Counted from the first letter of the stretch, positions 27,334-37,900 are shown. The stretch is 64,000 nt of DNA from Halobacteriovorax vibrionivorans (GCF_003346865.1 NZ_QDKL01000002.1:1-64000), one strand, 5' to 3'. Translations and numbers: made by a program. Notes: generated by a model from the letters alone, not told the origin.

Positions 27334-27432
27334 ATAGAAAGCATACGCGGATACAATGTTCAATTAAAGCGATTAGCAAAGCTTTTACATTTATATTACA
27401 AACATTGAACAAGTGATTAGAACGGTTTCTAT

Positions 27433-27660
27433 TTAACTAAATTTTGCTTGAATCAGTTTCTTTTTTACAACACCAAGAAGCTCACGGCACTCACCTTCTT
27501 CAAGCCCATAAAGTTTATGCGAAGGTTGAAGCTCTTTTGGTTCTTTATATTCATTTGAGAAACTTTGTAGTCGATTATTTAAATTATTTCTCAATGTTCT
27601 CATTTGTTTTGGTGAGAAGTTCTCAAGATCAGCTAGTAGCTCTTGTAGTTTTTTTGACAT
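27433..27660 (-). CDS. Small charged protein of unknown function (75 aa)
   Basis: Not recognised. It is basic and helical (MSKKLQELLADLENF, RTLRNNLNNRLQSF, KKKLIQAKFS), with no signal or membrane segment and a single Cys. The start is well supported: GAGGT lies five bases before the ATG. It sits alone between hemolysin III and a tiny rightward gene. Confidence 0.65.
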   Translation of the reverse strand: MSKKLQELLADLENFSPKQMRTLRNNLNNRLQSFSNEYKEPKELQPSHKLYGLEEGECRELLGVVKKKLIQAKFS

Positions 27661-27835
27661 TGGTACCTCGTGATTAAGCTATACTTACGTAAAAGTCAGC
27701 TGGAACCATACATGGAAGTATTTAAAATTACTAGTTAAATACAAAAAAATGAAAAGAGTTAAGTTTTTTCCTCTAGACGCCGATTGTTTGATATGCCAAA
27801 CTTATATTTAAGAGATCTAACAAGGGGCCAAGGAT

Positions 27836-27985
27836 ATGATGATTAACAATTGCTACCGCCTACTATGCGAAATTACAAAGCTTGAGCAAAAAATTGAAGA
27901 AGTTCAATCATTGGCCAAAACACATGGCCTTGAGATTGATACAGATAAATTACTTCAAGAATTAATCAATAAACAAGCAAGCTAA
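27836..27985 (+). CDS. Very small coiled-coil protein (49 aa)
   Basis: Frame ATG ATG ATT AAC ... AGC TAA, giving a helical peptide (ITKLEQKIEEVQSLAKTHG, then DTDKLLQELINKQAS) with two Cys near the start. AAGGGG at 27822-27827 lies 8 nt before the first ATG; AAGGA at 27830-27834 lies 4 nt before the second, so the true start is one of the two. Base usage resembles its neighbours. Its stop codon abuts the hemF stop codon on the other strand with no gap. The pattern loosely recalls short Spo0E-type helices, but the SQELD motif is missing, so no function is claimed. Confidence 0.6.
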   Translation: MMINNCYRLLCEITKLEQKIEEVQSLAKTHGLEIDTDKLLQELINKQAS

Positions 27986-28885
27986 CTAGGCCCAGTCTTT
28001 AGGAAAGTAATACTCCATCATTTTCTTATGCTCCGGCTTTTTGGGCTCATAGCGATAAGTAAACTTCACTCTTTTTGGTAGTGAAATTAGGATTGAGTCT
28101 GTTCTTCCATTAGATTTTAAACCAAAGTGGGTTCCTCGATCATGAAGTAAGTTAAATTCAACATATCGTCCACGACGGTGTAATTGGAAGTCTACATCTT
28201 CATCATCAAATTCCTCATCCATTCTTTTTTCTACGATTGGAAAGTATGACTTAATGAAATTTGAGGAAATCTCTTTAAACATCGCAAGATCTTTTTGAGG
28301 ATCGCCAGAAAAGAAGTGATCGTAAAAGAAGCCACCAATTCCGCGCATCTCATCGGCACGATGCTTATTAACGAAGTAATTATCACACTTTTCTTTCCAT
28401 TCATCCCAATGGCCATATGGTTCACAAGCATCTTTCCAAACCTTGTGAAAGTACTCAAAGTCATCTTCATGAGGATAAAATGGAGTTAGATCAGCTCCAC
28501 CGCCAAACCAGACCTTTGATCCCGCTTGAATCATACGGAAGTTTGCATGAGTTGTTGGAACTCTTGGGTTTGTTGGATGAATGATAAGAGAAATACCTGT
28601 TGCCCACATTTGATTATTATCACCGCCAATATTAGCAGCAAATTTTGGGTCAACTTCTCCAAAAACAAGGGATGTATTAACTCCTGCATTTTCAAATATT
28701 TCACCTTCAAAAGCACGAGTGATCCCGCCACCTCCAGGGTTCCCAGCGAAGTCCTTGCGTTCCCATATATCTTCATTCAAGTTAATTTTTGTATCGATTC
28801 TCTTAAGTTCCTCACTAATTTGATTTTGTAAATCTTGAACGTGAGCGGCAAATTCGTTTTTTATATTTTCAATATCGAAAGACAT
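27986..28885 (-). CDS. hemF: Oxygen-dependent coproporphyrinogen III oxidase
   Basis: Converts coproporphyrinogen III to protoporphyrinogen IX with O2 in haem synthesis; cytoplasmic homodimer. 299 aa, normal length. Conserved stretches: GGGGITRAFEGEIFENAGVN, HPTNPRVPTTHANFRMI, WFGGGADLTPFYPHEDD, GIGGFFYDHFF and RRGRYVEFNLLHDRGTHFGL. It indicates an aerobic lifestyle. Single gene with its own promoter region. Confidence 0.97.
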   Translation of the reverse strand: MSFDIENIKNEFAAHVQDLQNQISEELKRIDTKINLNEDIWERKDFAGNPGGGGITRAFEGEIFENAGVNTSLVFGEVDPKFAANIGGDNNQMWATGISLIIHPTNPRVPTTHANFRMIQAGSKVWFGGGADLTPFYPHEDDFEYFHKVWKDACEPYGHWDEWKEKCDNYFVNKHRADEMRGIGGFFYDHFFSGDPQKDLAMFKEISSNFIKSYFPIVEKRMDEEFDDEDVDFQLHRRGRYVEFNLLHDRGTHFGLKSNGRTDSILISLPKRVKFTYRYEPKKPEHKKMMEYYFPKDWA

Positions 28886-28972
28886 AGCTAAAATCCTATA
28901 TAGGTTATTTAAATTACTGAATTTAACATACCAAAATTTTATAAAAATGATAATTAATCAGGAGTTGAATTA

Positions 28973-29335
28973 ATGCTTTATTACCACAACCCACGTTGTT
29001 CTAAAAGTCGTAAAGGACTTGAGTATCTTGAGTCAAAAGGAATCCAAGAAGGAGTTGGCTTTCGCGTGAAAGAATACTTAAAAGACGGTGTCGAGGAAAA
29101 AGAATTCCTTGATCTAATCAAGTACACAGGACTTGCACCACTTGATGGACTAATCAGAACAAAAGAGGCCCTATTTAAGGACCTAGGTCTAGCTGGTAAA
29201 GAATTAAGTGATATGGAATGGGCAAAACTAGTTCATGAAAATCCAAAACTTTTAGAGCGCCCTATTCTTGTCAATGATGATAAGAAAGCGGCCATTGGTA
29301 GGCCGGATGCCCATAGTTTTGATCCAATTATATAA
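28973..29335 (+). CDS. ArsC/Spx-family reductase-like protein
   Basis: A 120-aa thioredoxin-fold protein of the ArsC family. The N-terminal YYHNPRCSKSRKGLEYL carries the single catalytic Cys9; IRTKEALFKDLGL and the C-terminal ERPILVNDDKKAAIGRP contain the Arg residues that bind the anion in arsenate reductases. It lies closest to the YfgD/ArsC-like group, and arsenate is not certain as substrate; no ars genes are nearby. The SD AGGAG precedes the ATG, and a hairpin terminator follows. Confidence 0.9.
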   Translation: MLYYHNPRCSKSRKGLEYLESKGIQEGVGFRVKEYLKDGVEEKEFLDLIKYTGLAPLDGLIRTKEALFKDLGLAGKELSDMEWAKLVHENPKLLERPILVNDDKKAAIGRPDAHSFDPII

Positions 29336-29351
29336 ATAGCTGAAAACTCAT

Positions 29352-29377
29352 ACTGTGGTGGATCTCACCGCCACAGT
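29352..29377 (+). terminator. Intrinsic terminator after the ArsC-like gene
   Basis: ACTGTGGTGG (29352-29361) pairs with CCGCCACAGT (29368-29377), including one G-U pair, around ATCTCA. TTTCTTGT follows. Confidence 0.8.
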
Positions 29378-29508
29378 TTCTTGTCATATCAAATATATAA
29401 GAATTCCCTAAGTCCCTTTATTTCTCAATATTTACGTATATTTAAGCTTAAGAAATAACTTTGAATTACGATAAGTATAAATGAGTTTAATTTGTTGGGG
29501 ACGACGTC

Positions 29509-30888
29509 ATGAAGCTATTAAAACAATTCATCATTTTTCAAATTGCACTAGTATTGAACTTTTCGATACTCAATGCGGCCGGTGACAAAGGTGTTGCTAA
29601 GGTTATGAAAAAAAGAGGAAAAGTTTTTATTACTCAGACAAAGAAAAAGCTTAAGAAGGGAGACTGGGTTCCAGAAGGGGCCAGTATTACAACAAAGAGT
29701 CGAAGCTTTGTTAAATTACTCTTCATTGATAAATCCAACCTTACACTTGGGGCCAACTCACAAATGGAAATTAAGCAATTTCCTAAGAAGAAGGCCGGAA
29801 TTATTAATCTCGTAAACGGACAACTAAGATCAAAGGTTTCTAAGAATTATCTGCAAATAGATAAGAAGAAATCAAAGCTCTTTATTAAAACGAAAACAGC
29901 TGCCATGGGTGTTAGAGGAACTGACTTTCAAGTTAACTACAACTCGAAAAACCAGAATACAACACTTATTACATTTGAAGGTGCTGTTGCAATGGGATCT
30001 CTTTCAAAGTTTAAAGTATCTGACTTTAGACAAGATCGCCTAGAAAAAGTTGTTTCTTCACCTACTTCCGTAATGGTTAAAAGAGGTCAGTTATCAGGAG
30101 TTATGCCTGCAATCGACTCAAAACCAATTGCTCCAGTTAAAATTAATAAAAAACAACTTAAGGCCCTTGAAAATAACGATGGCTCAAAAATGACAAATGC
30201 TAAGGATAAGAAGAATAAGAAAGCAAAGCCAATGGCAAGAAATATTATTCCTCCAGGTGTTGATAGCAAGAGCTTTAGTGCTTCAACTAATACAGAAGTA
30301 GCTGATCAGATGGCAAAAGTTGACAGCAGCATTAGAGGCCCTGCTAGTGAAGCAAAGAAAAAGAAGAAAGTTCAAATTTCACAAGATACTCCTAAAGGTT
30401 CCTTAAAAGATGGTGGATATGTTGATACAGAGAATGCACTTTATATTCCACCGCCAAAGAATGCAGCGATGGACCCAATGACAAATGAAGTAATAGTTCC
30501 TGTTCAAATGGGGAGTTTTGATAAAGAAACAGGTATGTACACAAATGACTACTATGAAGTTGATGAAAGCGGTAACTTTATCGAAAAAGAAGATGATTCA
30601 TTAACGAGACTACCGGCTTCAACATCTACTATGGATACAACAAATTCAGACATGAAAGAAGTAACCAATGTATACGATGTCATGGACGAGCAAATGGACG
30701 ATACAATGAAGATGGACGATACAACAATATCTCTTACTGATCCAAATAGGACAACAGCTTCAACAGAAGAAGATAAAATGATGGAAGATACGATGAGTGA
30801 TCGTGACGATATGATTGAATCGACAAAGGACCCACTATCTTCAACAAATCGAGCTGTTATCCGAGTTATCTTAGAAAAGCAGCCATAA
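29509..30888 (+). CDS. Secreted FecR-domain protein
   Basis: 459 aa. A signal peptide (KLLKQFIIFQIALVLNFSI, ending near NAA) is followed by an SH3-like segment (GKVFITQTKKKLKKGDWV) and a FecR domain up to about 190 (SRSFVKLLFIDKSNLTLGAN, KTAAMGVRGTDFQVNY). The rest is low-complexity: Lys-rich around 225-245, then acidic and Met/Asp-rich (MDEQMDDTMKMDDTT, EEDKMMEDTMSDRDDM). It is probably a periplasmic or surface protein. It is the first gene of an apparent operon with a TPR/beta-barrel protein and a CHASE2 cyclase; FecR and CHASE2-cyclase genes are known neighbours in many proteobacteria. Confidence 0.88.
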   Translation: MKLLKQFIIFQIALVLNFSILNAAGDKGVAKVMKKRGKVFITQTKKKLKKGDWVPEGASITTKSRSFVKLLFIDKSNLTLGANSQMEIKQFPKKKAGIINLVNGQLRSKVSKNYLQIDKKKSKLFIKTKTAAMGVRGTDFQVNYNSKNQNTTLITFEGAVAMGSLSKFKVSDFRQDRLEKVVSSPTSVMVKRGQLSGVMPAIDSKPIAPVKINKKQLKALENNDGSKMTNAKDKKNKKAKPMARNIIPPGVDSKSFSASTNTEVADQMAKVDSSIRGPASEAKKKKKVQISQDTPKGSLKDGGYVDTENALYIPPPKNAAMDPMTNEVIVPVQMGSFDKETGMYTNDYYEVDESGNFIEKEDDSLTRLPASTSTMDTTNSDMKEVTNVYDVMDEQMDDTMKMDDTTISLTDPNRTTASTEEDKMMEDTMSDRDDMIESTKDPLSSTNRAVIRVILEKQP

Positions 30889-30911
30889 ACCAACTAAAAA
30901 ATTCAACTATA

Positions 30912-30935
30912 GGTCGCATTAAGTCTAATGCGACC
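30912..30935. promoter_or_regulatory. Perfect 10-bp hairpin between the FecR and TPR/barrel genes
   Basis: GGTCGCATTA (30912-30921) and TAATGCGACC (30926-30935) around AGTC. No T tract follows, so it is not a classic terminator; it may be a processing or stability element within the operon transcript, or a weak attenuator. Confidence 0.65.
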
Positions 30936-31020
30936 AAATTCCCTCTGTTCAACTGCCCTAATTATCAGTAAAATTAATTGGCAAGCACCTAAAATTATAA
31001 TTAAAGTTAAAGGAATGACT

Positions 31021-32592
31021 TTGAAGAAATTATTACTTCTATCACTATTGAGCTGCTCTCTATTTGCTCAAGGCCTACAATCTATATATCAAGAGTTTGA
31101 AAATGCTAATTACGAAGATGTAATAGAAAAGCTTAATGAAGAGCAATATAAGAAAAGACAAGATCAGAAATACTTAGGAGTAAGAAGTTATCTTTTAGGA
31201 GTCTCTCACGCTAGACTTCAAGACTTTGAATTGGCCATAAAATACTTTAAGGATGCATTAAAGAATAAGAATGACGCTAAAGAAATCTATTATGAATTAG
31301 GGCAGGCCCAATACGCAATTAATCAACTTGATGATTCCATTAATAACTTTAAAATCTCGATAAAAATAAAGTACAAAGTTGAACAATCAACCTATTACAT
31401 TGCATATATCAATCAGCTTAAAGAGGATCTTCCACAAGCAAAGAAATACTACAAATTACTTTTAAAGAATAAAGATACTTCAATAGAGATGAAGCAAATT
31501 GCTTATTATCAAGTTGCCCTTATAAACTTAGATATTGCAAGAGGTACCAATAGAGCATCTGAAATTGTTGAAAAATACATCCTTCCAGATCTTTATCGTG
31601 CTATTAATATACTCCCAAATAGCTCCACTGCTGATGATATTGATAAGAGAATTTTGGATATAAGAAAAGAGTTCTATTTAGAAGAAGATAAACTTGTTAA
31701 CGGTGCTCCCCTACCAAGTCAAAGACTAAACCTAGGTGTAAGTGAAAAGATTGCTTATGATAATAACGTGACGAGATCTGATGACCTTCCATCTTCAACT
31801 GGTACAAATAAAGATTCATTCTATTCTCAAACACGCTTTAATATTAGTAAGGCCTATAATTTTAAAAGAAGATATACGCTAACGCCTCGATTTGAACTTA
31901 CAAGTACGACTTACTCAGACCGAAATGATACTGCTATTTTTTCAAATGATAGTTATAATATCACTCCAGAAGTCGACTTTTCTTTTGCCTATAAATATAA
32001 GAAGAAACCTGCTCGTTTTTTTCTAAACTACACATATGATTATCAGGCCAGAGATATTAATAGTGAAAAAGATAGACAATATACTTATCGATCAAATCAA
32101 TTCAGCTTAGGTACAGAACTACCACATTTTGAAATTGGCAATACATCAATCTCTATTAAGTCTCAAAGTTTTACTTACTACAACGACAGCTTAAACCGTT
32201 CATCAACAATTTTCTCAATCGATCAAATTATTAAAAAGAATTATGGTATCTTTATTCTTCTCTACCAATACGATATGAGTGATTACGAAAATAATGAGAC
32301 ACTTAGTACAAACTCACACTTATTTAGACTTGATTATCTCTATCCTGGAATATTTCCTAATACGACTTTAAATATTGGCCTTGCAGATATGCTTATAAGT
32401 TATGATGACGTGACACAAGATGCGGCAAGAGGTCTTGAGAGTAATATTAGTTTCAATACAAAGTTCATTCGAGTCATTAATAGAAATCTATCTTTTAATG
32501 TTGAATACCTCTACACAAATAATATATCAGATGAAGATGCCAGTAATTATACGGCCCATCAAACATCATTTGAATTAAATTACGATTACTAA
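31021..32592 (+). CDS. TPR-containing outer-membrane beta-barrel protein
   Basis: About 523 aa. The chosen start is a TTG with AAAGGA six bases upstream; an ATG at 31015 touches the SD, and the in-frame ATG at 30928 lies in a hairpin. The product begins with a signal peptide (LKKLLLLSLLSCSLFAQG); LLSC also fits a lipobox. Residues about 25-200 are tetratricopeptide-like (LGVSHARLQDFELAIKYF, YELGQAQYAINQLDDSINNF). From about 235 alternating, Tyr-rich strands form a predicted barrel (LGVSEKIAYDNNVTRSDD) ending in the aromatic residue Tyr, typical of outer-membrane proteins. It lies in the FecR-cyclase operon, 11 nt before the cyclase gene. Confidence 0.85.
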   Translation: MKKLLLLSLLSCSLFAQGLQSIYQEFENANYEDVIEKLNEEQYKKRQDQKYLGVRSYLLGVSHARLQDFELAIKYFKDALKNKNDAKEIYYELGQAQYAINQLDDSINNFKISIKIKYKVEQSTYYIAYINQLKEDLPQAKKYYKLLLKNKDTSIEMKQIAYYQVALINLDIARGTNRASEIVEKYILPDLYRAINILPNSSTADDIDKRILDIRKEFYLEEDKLVNGAPLPSQRLNLGVSEKIAYDNNVTRSDDLPSSTGTNKDSFYSQTRFNISKAYNFKRRYTLTPRFELTSTTYSDRNDTAIFSNDSYNITPEVDFSFAYKYKKKPARFFLNYTYDYQARDINSEKDRQYTYRSNQFSLGTELPHFEIGNTSISIKSQSFTYYNDSLNRSSTIFSIDQIIKKNYGIFILLYQYDMSDYENNETLSTNSHLFRLDYLYPGIFPNTTLNIGLADMLISYDDVTQDAARGLESNISFNTKFIRVINRNLSFNVEYLYTNNISDEDASNYTAHQTSFELNYDY

Positions 32593-32603
32593 AATAGGTT
32601 TTT

Positions 32604-34880
32604 ATGAAGAACATTGTTAAGAATATTGGGCTTTTTATAATTATTATCTTTTCATGTGTCAGTGTGTTCTTCTCACTTTACAGTAAAGACTATGAAGCAA
32701 AATGGAGTGATCTAACTTCATATGCATCATTTTTTGAAAACCGTTTCTATGATTTTAGAATGCTTCAAACAATGCATAAGAGAAAGCCACACCCAAAAAT
32801 CATCCTAGCAGATATCGATGATGACTCAATTAAAAAATTAAACTCATGGCCAATCCCTCGAACAAAATGGGCAGAAATGCTTAAGAAGTTACGTGGTTAT
32901 GGAGCAAAAATTGTTGCATTTGATGTTTTCTTCTCGGAAGACTCAATGACATGTAATGGGCAAAACCCTGATGATGATCTCGTTGCAGCTATCGAGTATT
33001 TTCAAGAAGTACCAAATAATAGAGTTATTCTTCCATACAATCTACAAGTCGGAGGAACAGAACATTACACATCAATTCCAGATGATCTTTATATTTTTGC
33101 TCTAACGACAAAAGTTGGAGGGGCAAATTATGAGATGTATCCAACATTTATCTCAGACTCAGTCTATCCTCTACAAAAGCTTATTGATGCAGAAACCTCA
33201 CTTGGTTTTATTGAAGCAACAGCAGATACAGATGGTGTTATTAGACATTATAAAGCACTCGCCTTCCCTTACGGTGAAGTTCACGTTCCTTCATATGGAC
33301 TAACTGCCTATATGCACTGGATTGGGGAATTTGACGAATACGATGATCCATCAAAAATGGATAAAGTCTTTAAAACCCAACTTGATCTCAGTACCGCCGG
33401 TGGGAAGCCCATTTTAAAAACAAAGAAAGGCGATATTGAATTAAATCTCAAAGGTGAAACAAAGGTACGTTGGACAGGTGGAGAAGAAACCTACAAGCGT
33501 ATTCCAATTTATGACATTATCACAAAGGATCCAAATGATGAGGAGCTAAAAGACTTATTTGAAGATGCTCTTGTCTTTGTGGGTGCAACTGCTTATGGTG
33601 CACACGATTTAAGAAATACGCCAGTTCACCCAATGCTTCCAGGAGTAATGGTTCATATGAACTTTGCTCAGATGCTTATTGATGGTTATTATTTTAAACC
33701 ATTTAAAGAGTCGGCTAAACTATCTTGGCTGCTACTTATTATTTCAGTTATTATTCTTCTATTAGTTCAATTAAAAGAAAATCCAATTTATGACTTGGCC
33801 ATCTTAGTTGTACTCGTAACGGTATTATTTTATGCAGATACTTATTACTTTGTTGAACAAGGATATGAAACAAAATTATTTTGGTGCTTCTTTGCGCTAA
33901 CAATGTGCTATGGATGGAATACCATAGTAAATTTCTACATGGCCAATCAAGACAAGGCCTTTCTAAAGAATGCATTTGGGAACTATATTTCTCCAGAGTT
34001 AATCGATGAAATGTATGAATCAGGTCACGCACCGACTCTTGGTGGTACATCTGGAATTAGAACCGCCTACTTCACAGATATTCAGGGCTTCTCAAGCTTT
34101 TCAGAAAAGTTAAGTGCAACTCAATTGGTTGAATTACTAAATGAATACTTAACAGCAATGACTGATATTCTCTTAGAAGAAAAGGGAACTCTCGATAAGT
34201 ATGAAGGAGATGCTATTATCGCTTTCTTTGGTGCTCCAATGGAATTACCTGATCATGCCCAAAGATCATGTATGGTGGCCCATCGTATGCAAGAGAAGCT
34301 ACTAGAGCTTCGAAAGAAATGGGTCTCTGAAGGAGATAAATGGCCAAAGATTGTTCATGATATGCGCATGAGAATTGGTATTAACTCTGGTGATATTGTG
34401 ACAGGAAATATGGGATCCGCTTCACGTATGAATTACACAATGATGGGAGACTCTGTAAACCTTGCAGCGAGATTGGAAGAGTCAGCAAAGCAGTATGGTA
34501 TCTTTACTCAAGTTGCCAAAGAAACAGTTGAGATGGCCGGTGATAAATTCCTCTGGAGAGAACTTGATACAATTAAGGTTGTAGGAAAATCAATTCCTGT
34601 AACGACATATGATCTCCTTGGGCTTAAAGAGACTGCTCCTGACTACCTTAAAGAACTATCAGAGAAATTCTCAGCTGCAATTTTATTATATAAAGCACAA
34701 AAGTGGGATGAGGCCATTGAATTATTCAAGGTAACTCTTGAATTAGAGTATATGCGTTTTCCTGATCTAAAAGGCGTAAAAACAAATCCTAGTGAGATTT
34801 ATATTAAGCGTTGTGAGGATTATAAGAAACTTCCACCTCCACCAGAATGGGATGGGGTTTTCACATTAACTAGTAAATAA
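32604..34880 (+). CDS. CHASE2-domain class III adenylate cyclase
   Basis: 758 aa. A helix at about 8-28, then a large extracytoplasmic CHASE2 sensor (about 40-340: FENRFYDFRMLQ, PHPKIILADIDDDSIKKL, WPIPRTKWAEML), three membrane helices (about 370-445), and a cytoplasmic cyclase domain (about 480-670). The two metal-binding Asp sites are visible in YFTDIQGFSSFSE and GTLDKYEGDAIIAFFGAP, and the later MMGDSVNLAARLEE is conserved. The Lys of LDKYEGD favours ATP over GTP. A helical tail follows. It is the last gene of the FecR/barrel operon and is closed by a strong terminator. Confidence 0.94.
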   Translation: MKNIVKNIGLFIIIIFSCVSVFFSLYSKDYEAKWSDLTSYASFFENRFYDFRMLQTMHKRKPHPKIILADIDDDSIKKLNSWPIPRTKWAEMLKKLRGYGAKIVAFDVFFSEDSMTCNGQNPDDDLVAAIEYFQEVPNNRVILPYNLQVGGTEHYTSIPDDLYIFALTTKVGGANYEMYPTFISDSVYPLQKLIDAETSLGFIEATADTDGVIRHYKALAFPYGEVHVPSYGLTAYMHWIGEFDEYDDPSKMDKVFKTQLDLSTAGGKPILKTKKGDIELNLKGETKVRWTGGEETYKRIPIYDIITKDPNDEELKDLFEDALVFVGATAYGAHDLRNTPVHPMLPGVMVHMNFAQMLIDGYYFKPFKESAKLSWLLLIISVIILLLVQLKENPIYDLAILVVLVTVLFYADTYYFVEQGYETKLFWCFFALTMCYGWNTIVNFYMANQDKAFLKNAFGNYISPELIDEMYESGHAPTLGGTSGIRTAYFTDIQGFSSFSEKLSATQLVELLNEYLTAMTDILLEEKGTLDKYEGDAIIAFFGAPMELPDHAQRSCMVAHRMQEKLLELRKKWVSEGDKWPKIVHDMRMRIGINSGDIVTGNMGSASRMNYTMMGDSVNLAARLEESAKQYGIFTQVAKETVEMAGDKFLWRELDTIKVVGKSIPVTTYDLLGLKETAPDYLKELSEKFSAAILLYKAQKWDEAIELFKVTLELEYMRFPDLKGVKTNPSEIYIKRCEDYKKLPPPPEWDGVFTLTSK

Positions 34881-34881
34881 A

Positions 34882-34904
34882 AAAGGCCCATTTTATGGGC
34901 CTTT
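34882..34904. terminator. Bidirectional intrinsic terminator
   Basis: AAAGGCCCA (34882-34890) and TGGGCCTTT (34896-34904) around TTTTA, with A-rich and T-rich flanks. It separates the rightward cyclase operon from the leftward lipoprotein gene. Confidence 0.9.
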
Positions 34905-34911
34905 CTTTATA

Positions 34912-37900
34912 CTAATTCTTTTTCATATAATCATAGTCAATTTTAATACTAACTTCTTTTAAATCTATTTGTGTCTTAGGATACGATTTATTGATAAACT
35001 TAACTTTATACTCTCCTAAAAGTGAAGGTCTTGCATAGAATTGAGATGCCTCATTTTCAGATAAATCTTCACCAATTAATCTTTCAAGAAAAGAATAATT
35101 TAACTTTGATGGTTCAAGGACACTGTGATGTCCTGAAATAGTATCAACACTAACACCCCATTCATAAGTTCTTTCTTGTCCGAGCTTATAGGTAATTCCA
35201 TTTTTTTCTATAATATGGTCATTGCCATGTTCTATAGTTAAGAGAAACTTAGAAATTGATTGATCGCTATAAGAATCATTGAAGTCTGTATCAATTGTTA
35301 CATCACGAATCTTTAGATTTTCTTGCCCTGAGAAATGGTCTTTTATTGAATACAGATTAAGAAAGATCTCATTACCTTTGTTTAATTCTCTAATCTGAGC
35401 ATCATTGAGATGGATAGTAGTTGAGTCATTAATTAACTCTTCGCTTCGTAATGAATTAATTGATTTGAAAAATATTTTTGAGAGATTATCCTGATTTAAC
35501 CTATAGTAGGTCATTAAATCAGAACTCTCATTGCCATCATTCATCAATATATCATTTTCCATTTTTTCAATAATAGAACTCAGAGACTCGTAAAAGCCAA
35601 CTTCTTCATTATTGAATAAACGATATTGATACGAACTATACAGATTGTAGTTATAAAAAAGGATTCGATATTTAGCATCATCAATAATACTTTCAAAGTC
35701 CTGACCGAGTAAAAAAGTATTTCGCTCCAATAAGAGAAACTTTTCATTGGAAATGTTAGCAATTTTATTAAAGCCTTCATTAATATCTGACATTATTTTA
35801 GATACTCTAGAATTTATTTGGCGTACTTTTTGAGCTGCACTTTTTCTATTTTCGAGAATATTATTTAATAATAGAGTTAACTCATTAAACATCGGATCAG
35901 TTTGCTGAAGACGTAAGATTTCCTTTTCTACTTCATCTTTTGGATAAGAGATTTTTCGATATGAATTAATTTCTGCAAGAGTATTTTCAACGATAGGATA
36001 AGCGAACTTAGTAATATCTTTCATATATGTTTTTAATATCTTATTTCTTTCCTCTCTCTTATTTTCTTCATCTAATTTATCACGAAGTACGCTATATCTA
36101 ATTTTATGAAATCCATTGTTCCAATCTTCTTTAGACTTAGCAATTGTTGGTTCGATCTTTTTTACAGCTTTGTAAAGGCCACTTACATTTTTAATAGTAT
36201 CGCTGAGACTATTAGAATCAATCCCTTTATCAATAAAACTCGTCAACGCCTCTACTGAGGCTCCCAATGCTGGTTTTCCAACAGGGATAACTGAAGCTAC
36301 GGTTGCAATTGATTTTAAAACTTTAGACAACTTTGCTTTTCTTCTTCTATCTATTATATTATCTCTCGCTCTTTGTTCAATAATATCTTGAACTCTCAGC
36401 AGTTCAGCAGTAAAGATTTTTTCGTCTCTTCTTAACTCATCAATCAGCGTATTAACATCTGGTATTTGCCACAGAAGTTTTGGAATTTGATTATTACTCT
36501 TTTCAAGTTCCTTATATATTGAATCCTGTAAGTTTGATAAGATTCGTACCTTATCTTTGGTGTCAAGTTTCTTACTCTTACTTAAAGTCGCAAAATAAAT
36601 AACCTCTAAAGCATTTAATAACTCATTTTTATAGATAGAGGTTGATGTCTCTAGGCTAATTAGAGGTACATTATTTAAAGAATTACCAAAATAGTTATTA
36701 CCAAGATTGAGGTTTTGAAGATTTGATAAAATCGAAAGACAATGATTAGCTCGTACCACGTCCTCTGATGAAATATCAGTGCAAAACTGTGATAGTTTTA
36801 AGAAGTAAGAGTGTGCTTCAACAACATGATTTCCAAGAAATAAATCCTTACCATACTTTATTGCATTAGCAAGATATCCATTTGTTAGCCAGTAATCATC
36901 TAAGGTGGTTTCTAATAATTTATAACGGCCATCATTTCCAAACTCTTTTTTGGCTTTTGGTGAATCAATATCTTTTCCTGGCCTAAACTCTTTAATCTGA
37001 CGCTGTCTAAGTTTACCACTCACCCAGTATTCATGAATTGCAGGATTAGGAAGTCCAGCAGCTCCTCCTTTATAGTCAGGAGCACGCTTACCTGATTTTC
37101 CACCAACACTTGTAAAATACTTTGATTCAATTGAGATACGGCTTAATAGATTCCCTCCATCTCCACCGATACCAGGTCTTCCACCTGATACAGCATCTCC
37201 ACCATCTTGTGGCCATTGCTTTTTACCAATTTCTTTATCCACTCTTACACTTACAGGTATCGTAAAAAATCGATTTGGATTTCGAGGATTAATATCTTCA
37301 ACGATCTGTGTCGCGTATTGCTTATAAACAACACCATCTCCTAAATCGTTAAGACCAGGGATTGATCCATTTCTCCCATCTTTACCAGGGCCAGCATCTT
37401 GGCCTTTTCCACCAATTAAATTAAAGATAACTCTTTCATGTCCCCTAATATCGAGCTTAGAAATATTTAACTTGATATCACCTGCTTTTAATCCCTTTCT
37501 ACCATCTTCAAAGCTGTTAGCATTATCTGGGAGAAATGTTGGTGTTGTTGAAAGAGAACCAAGAGGGCCTATGATAAGTTTTTTTGCATTAATTGTAACA
37601 TTTGTCGAAGGAAGCCAAATTTTAGAATTAATGACAACTTCTTCAGCATTAATTTCAAGAATTTTAATATCAAGATTATTGGCCAAATAAGTATAAAGTC
37701 TATTACCTTCATTAATGACAAGTTTTATACCATTAAGCTTTGCGTATCTTGGACCCTCTTTAAATTCAATATTATTAAATTGACTTGTATCAGAGACTCT
37801 TTGATAACTAAAATCGACGTATTTCAAGTCTGAAGTATTTTTAATACTAAATCTCTTACCAATAAAAGGTATTGCAGAAGGAGCTAAGACTGACGTACTA

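Noticed and set aside
27836..27985. Spo0E-like phosphatase for the 49-aa protein
   Set aside because: Helix pattern is similar but the SQELD signature is missing and the phylum is wrong; left as unknown.
30928..31020. Longer N-terminus of the TPR/barrel protein from ATG 30928
   Set aside because: The ATG sits in a perfect hairpin with no SD, and the extension would bury the signal peptide; TTG 31021 with AAAGGA is better.
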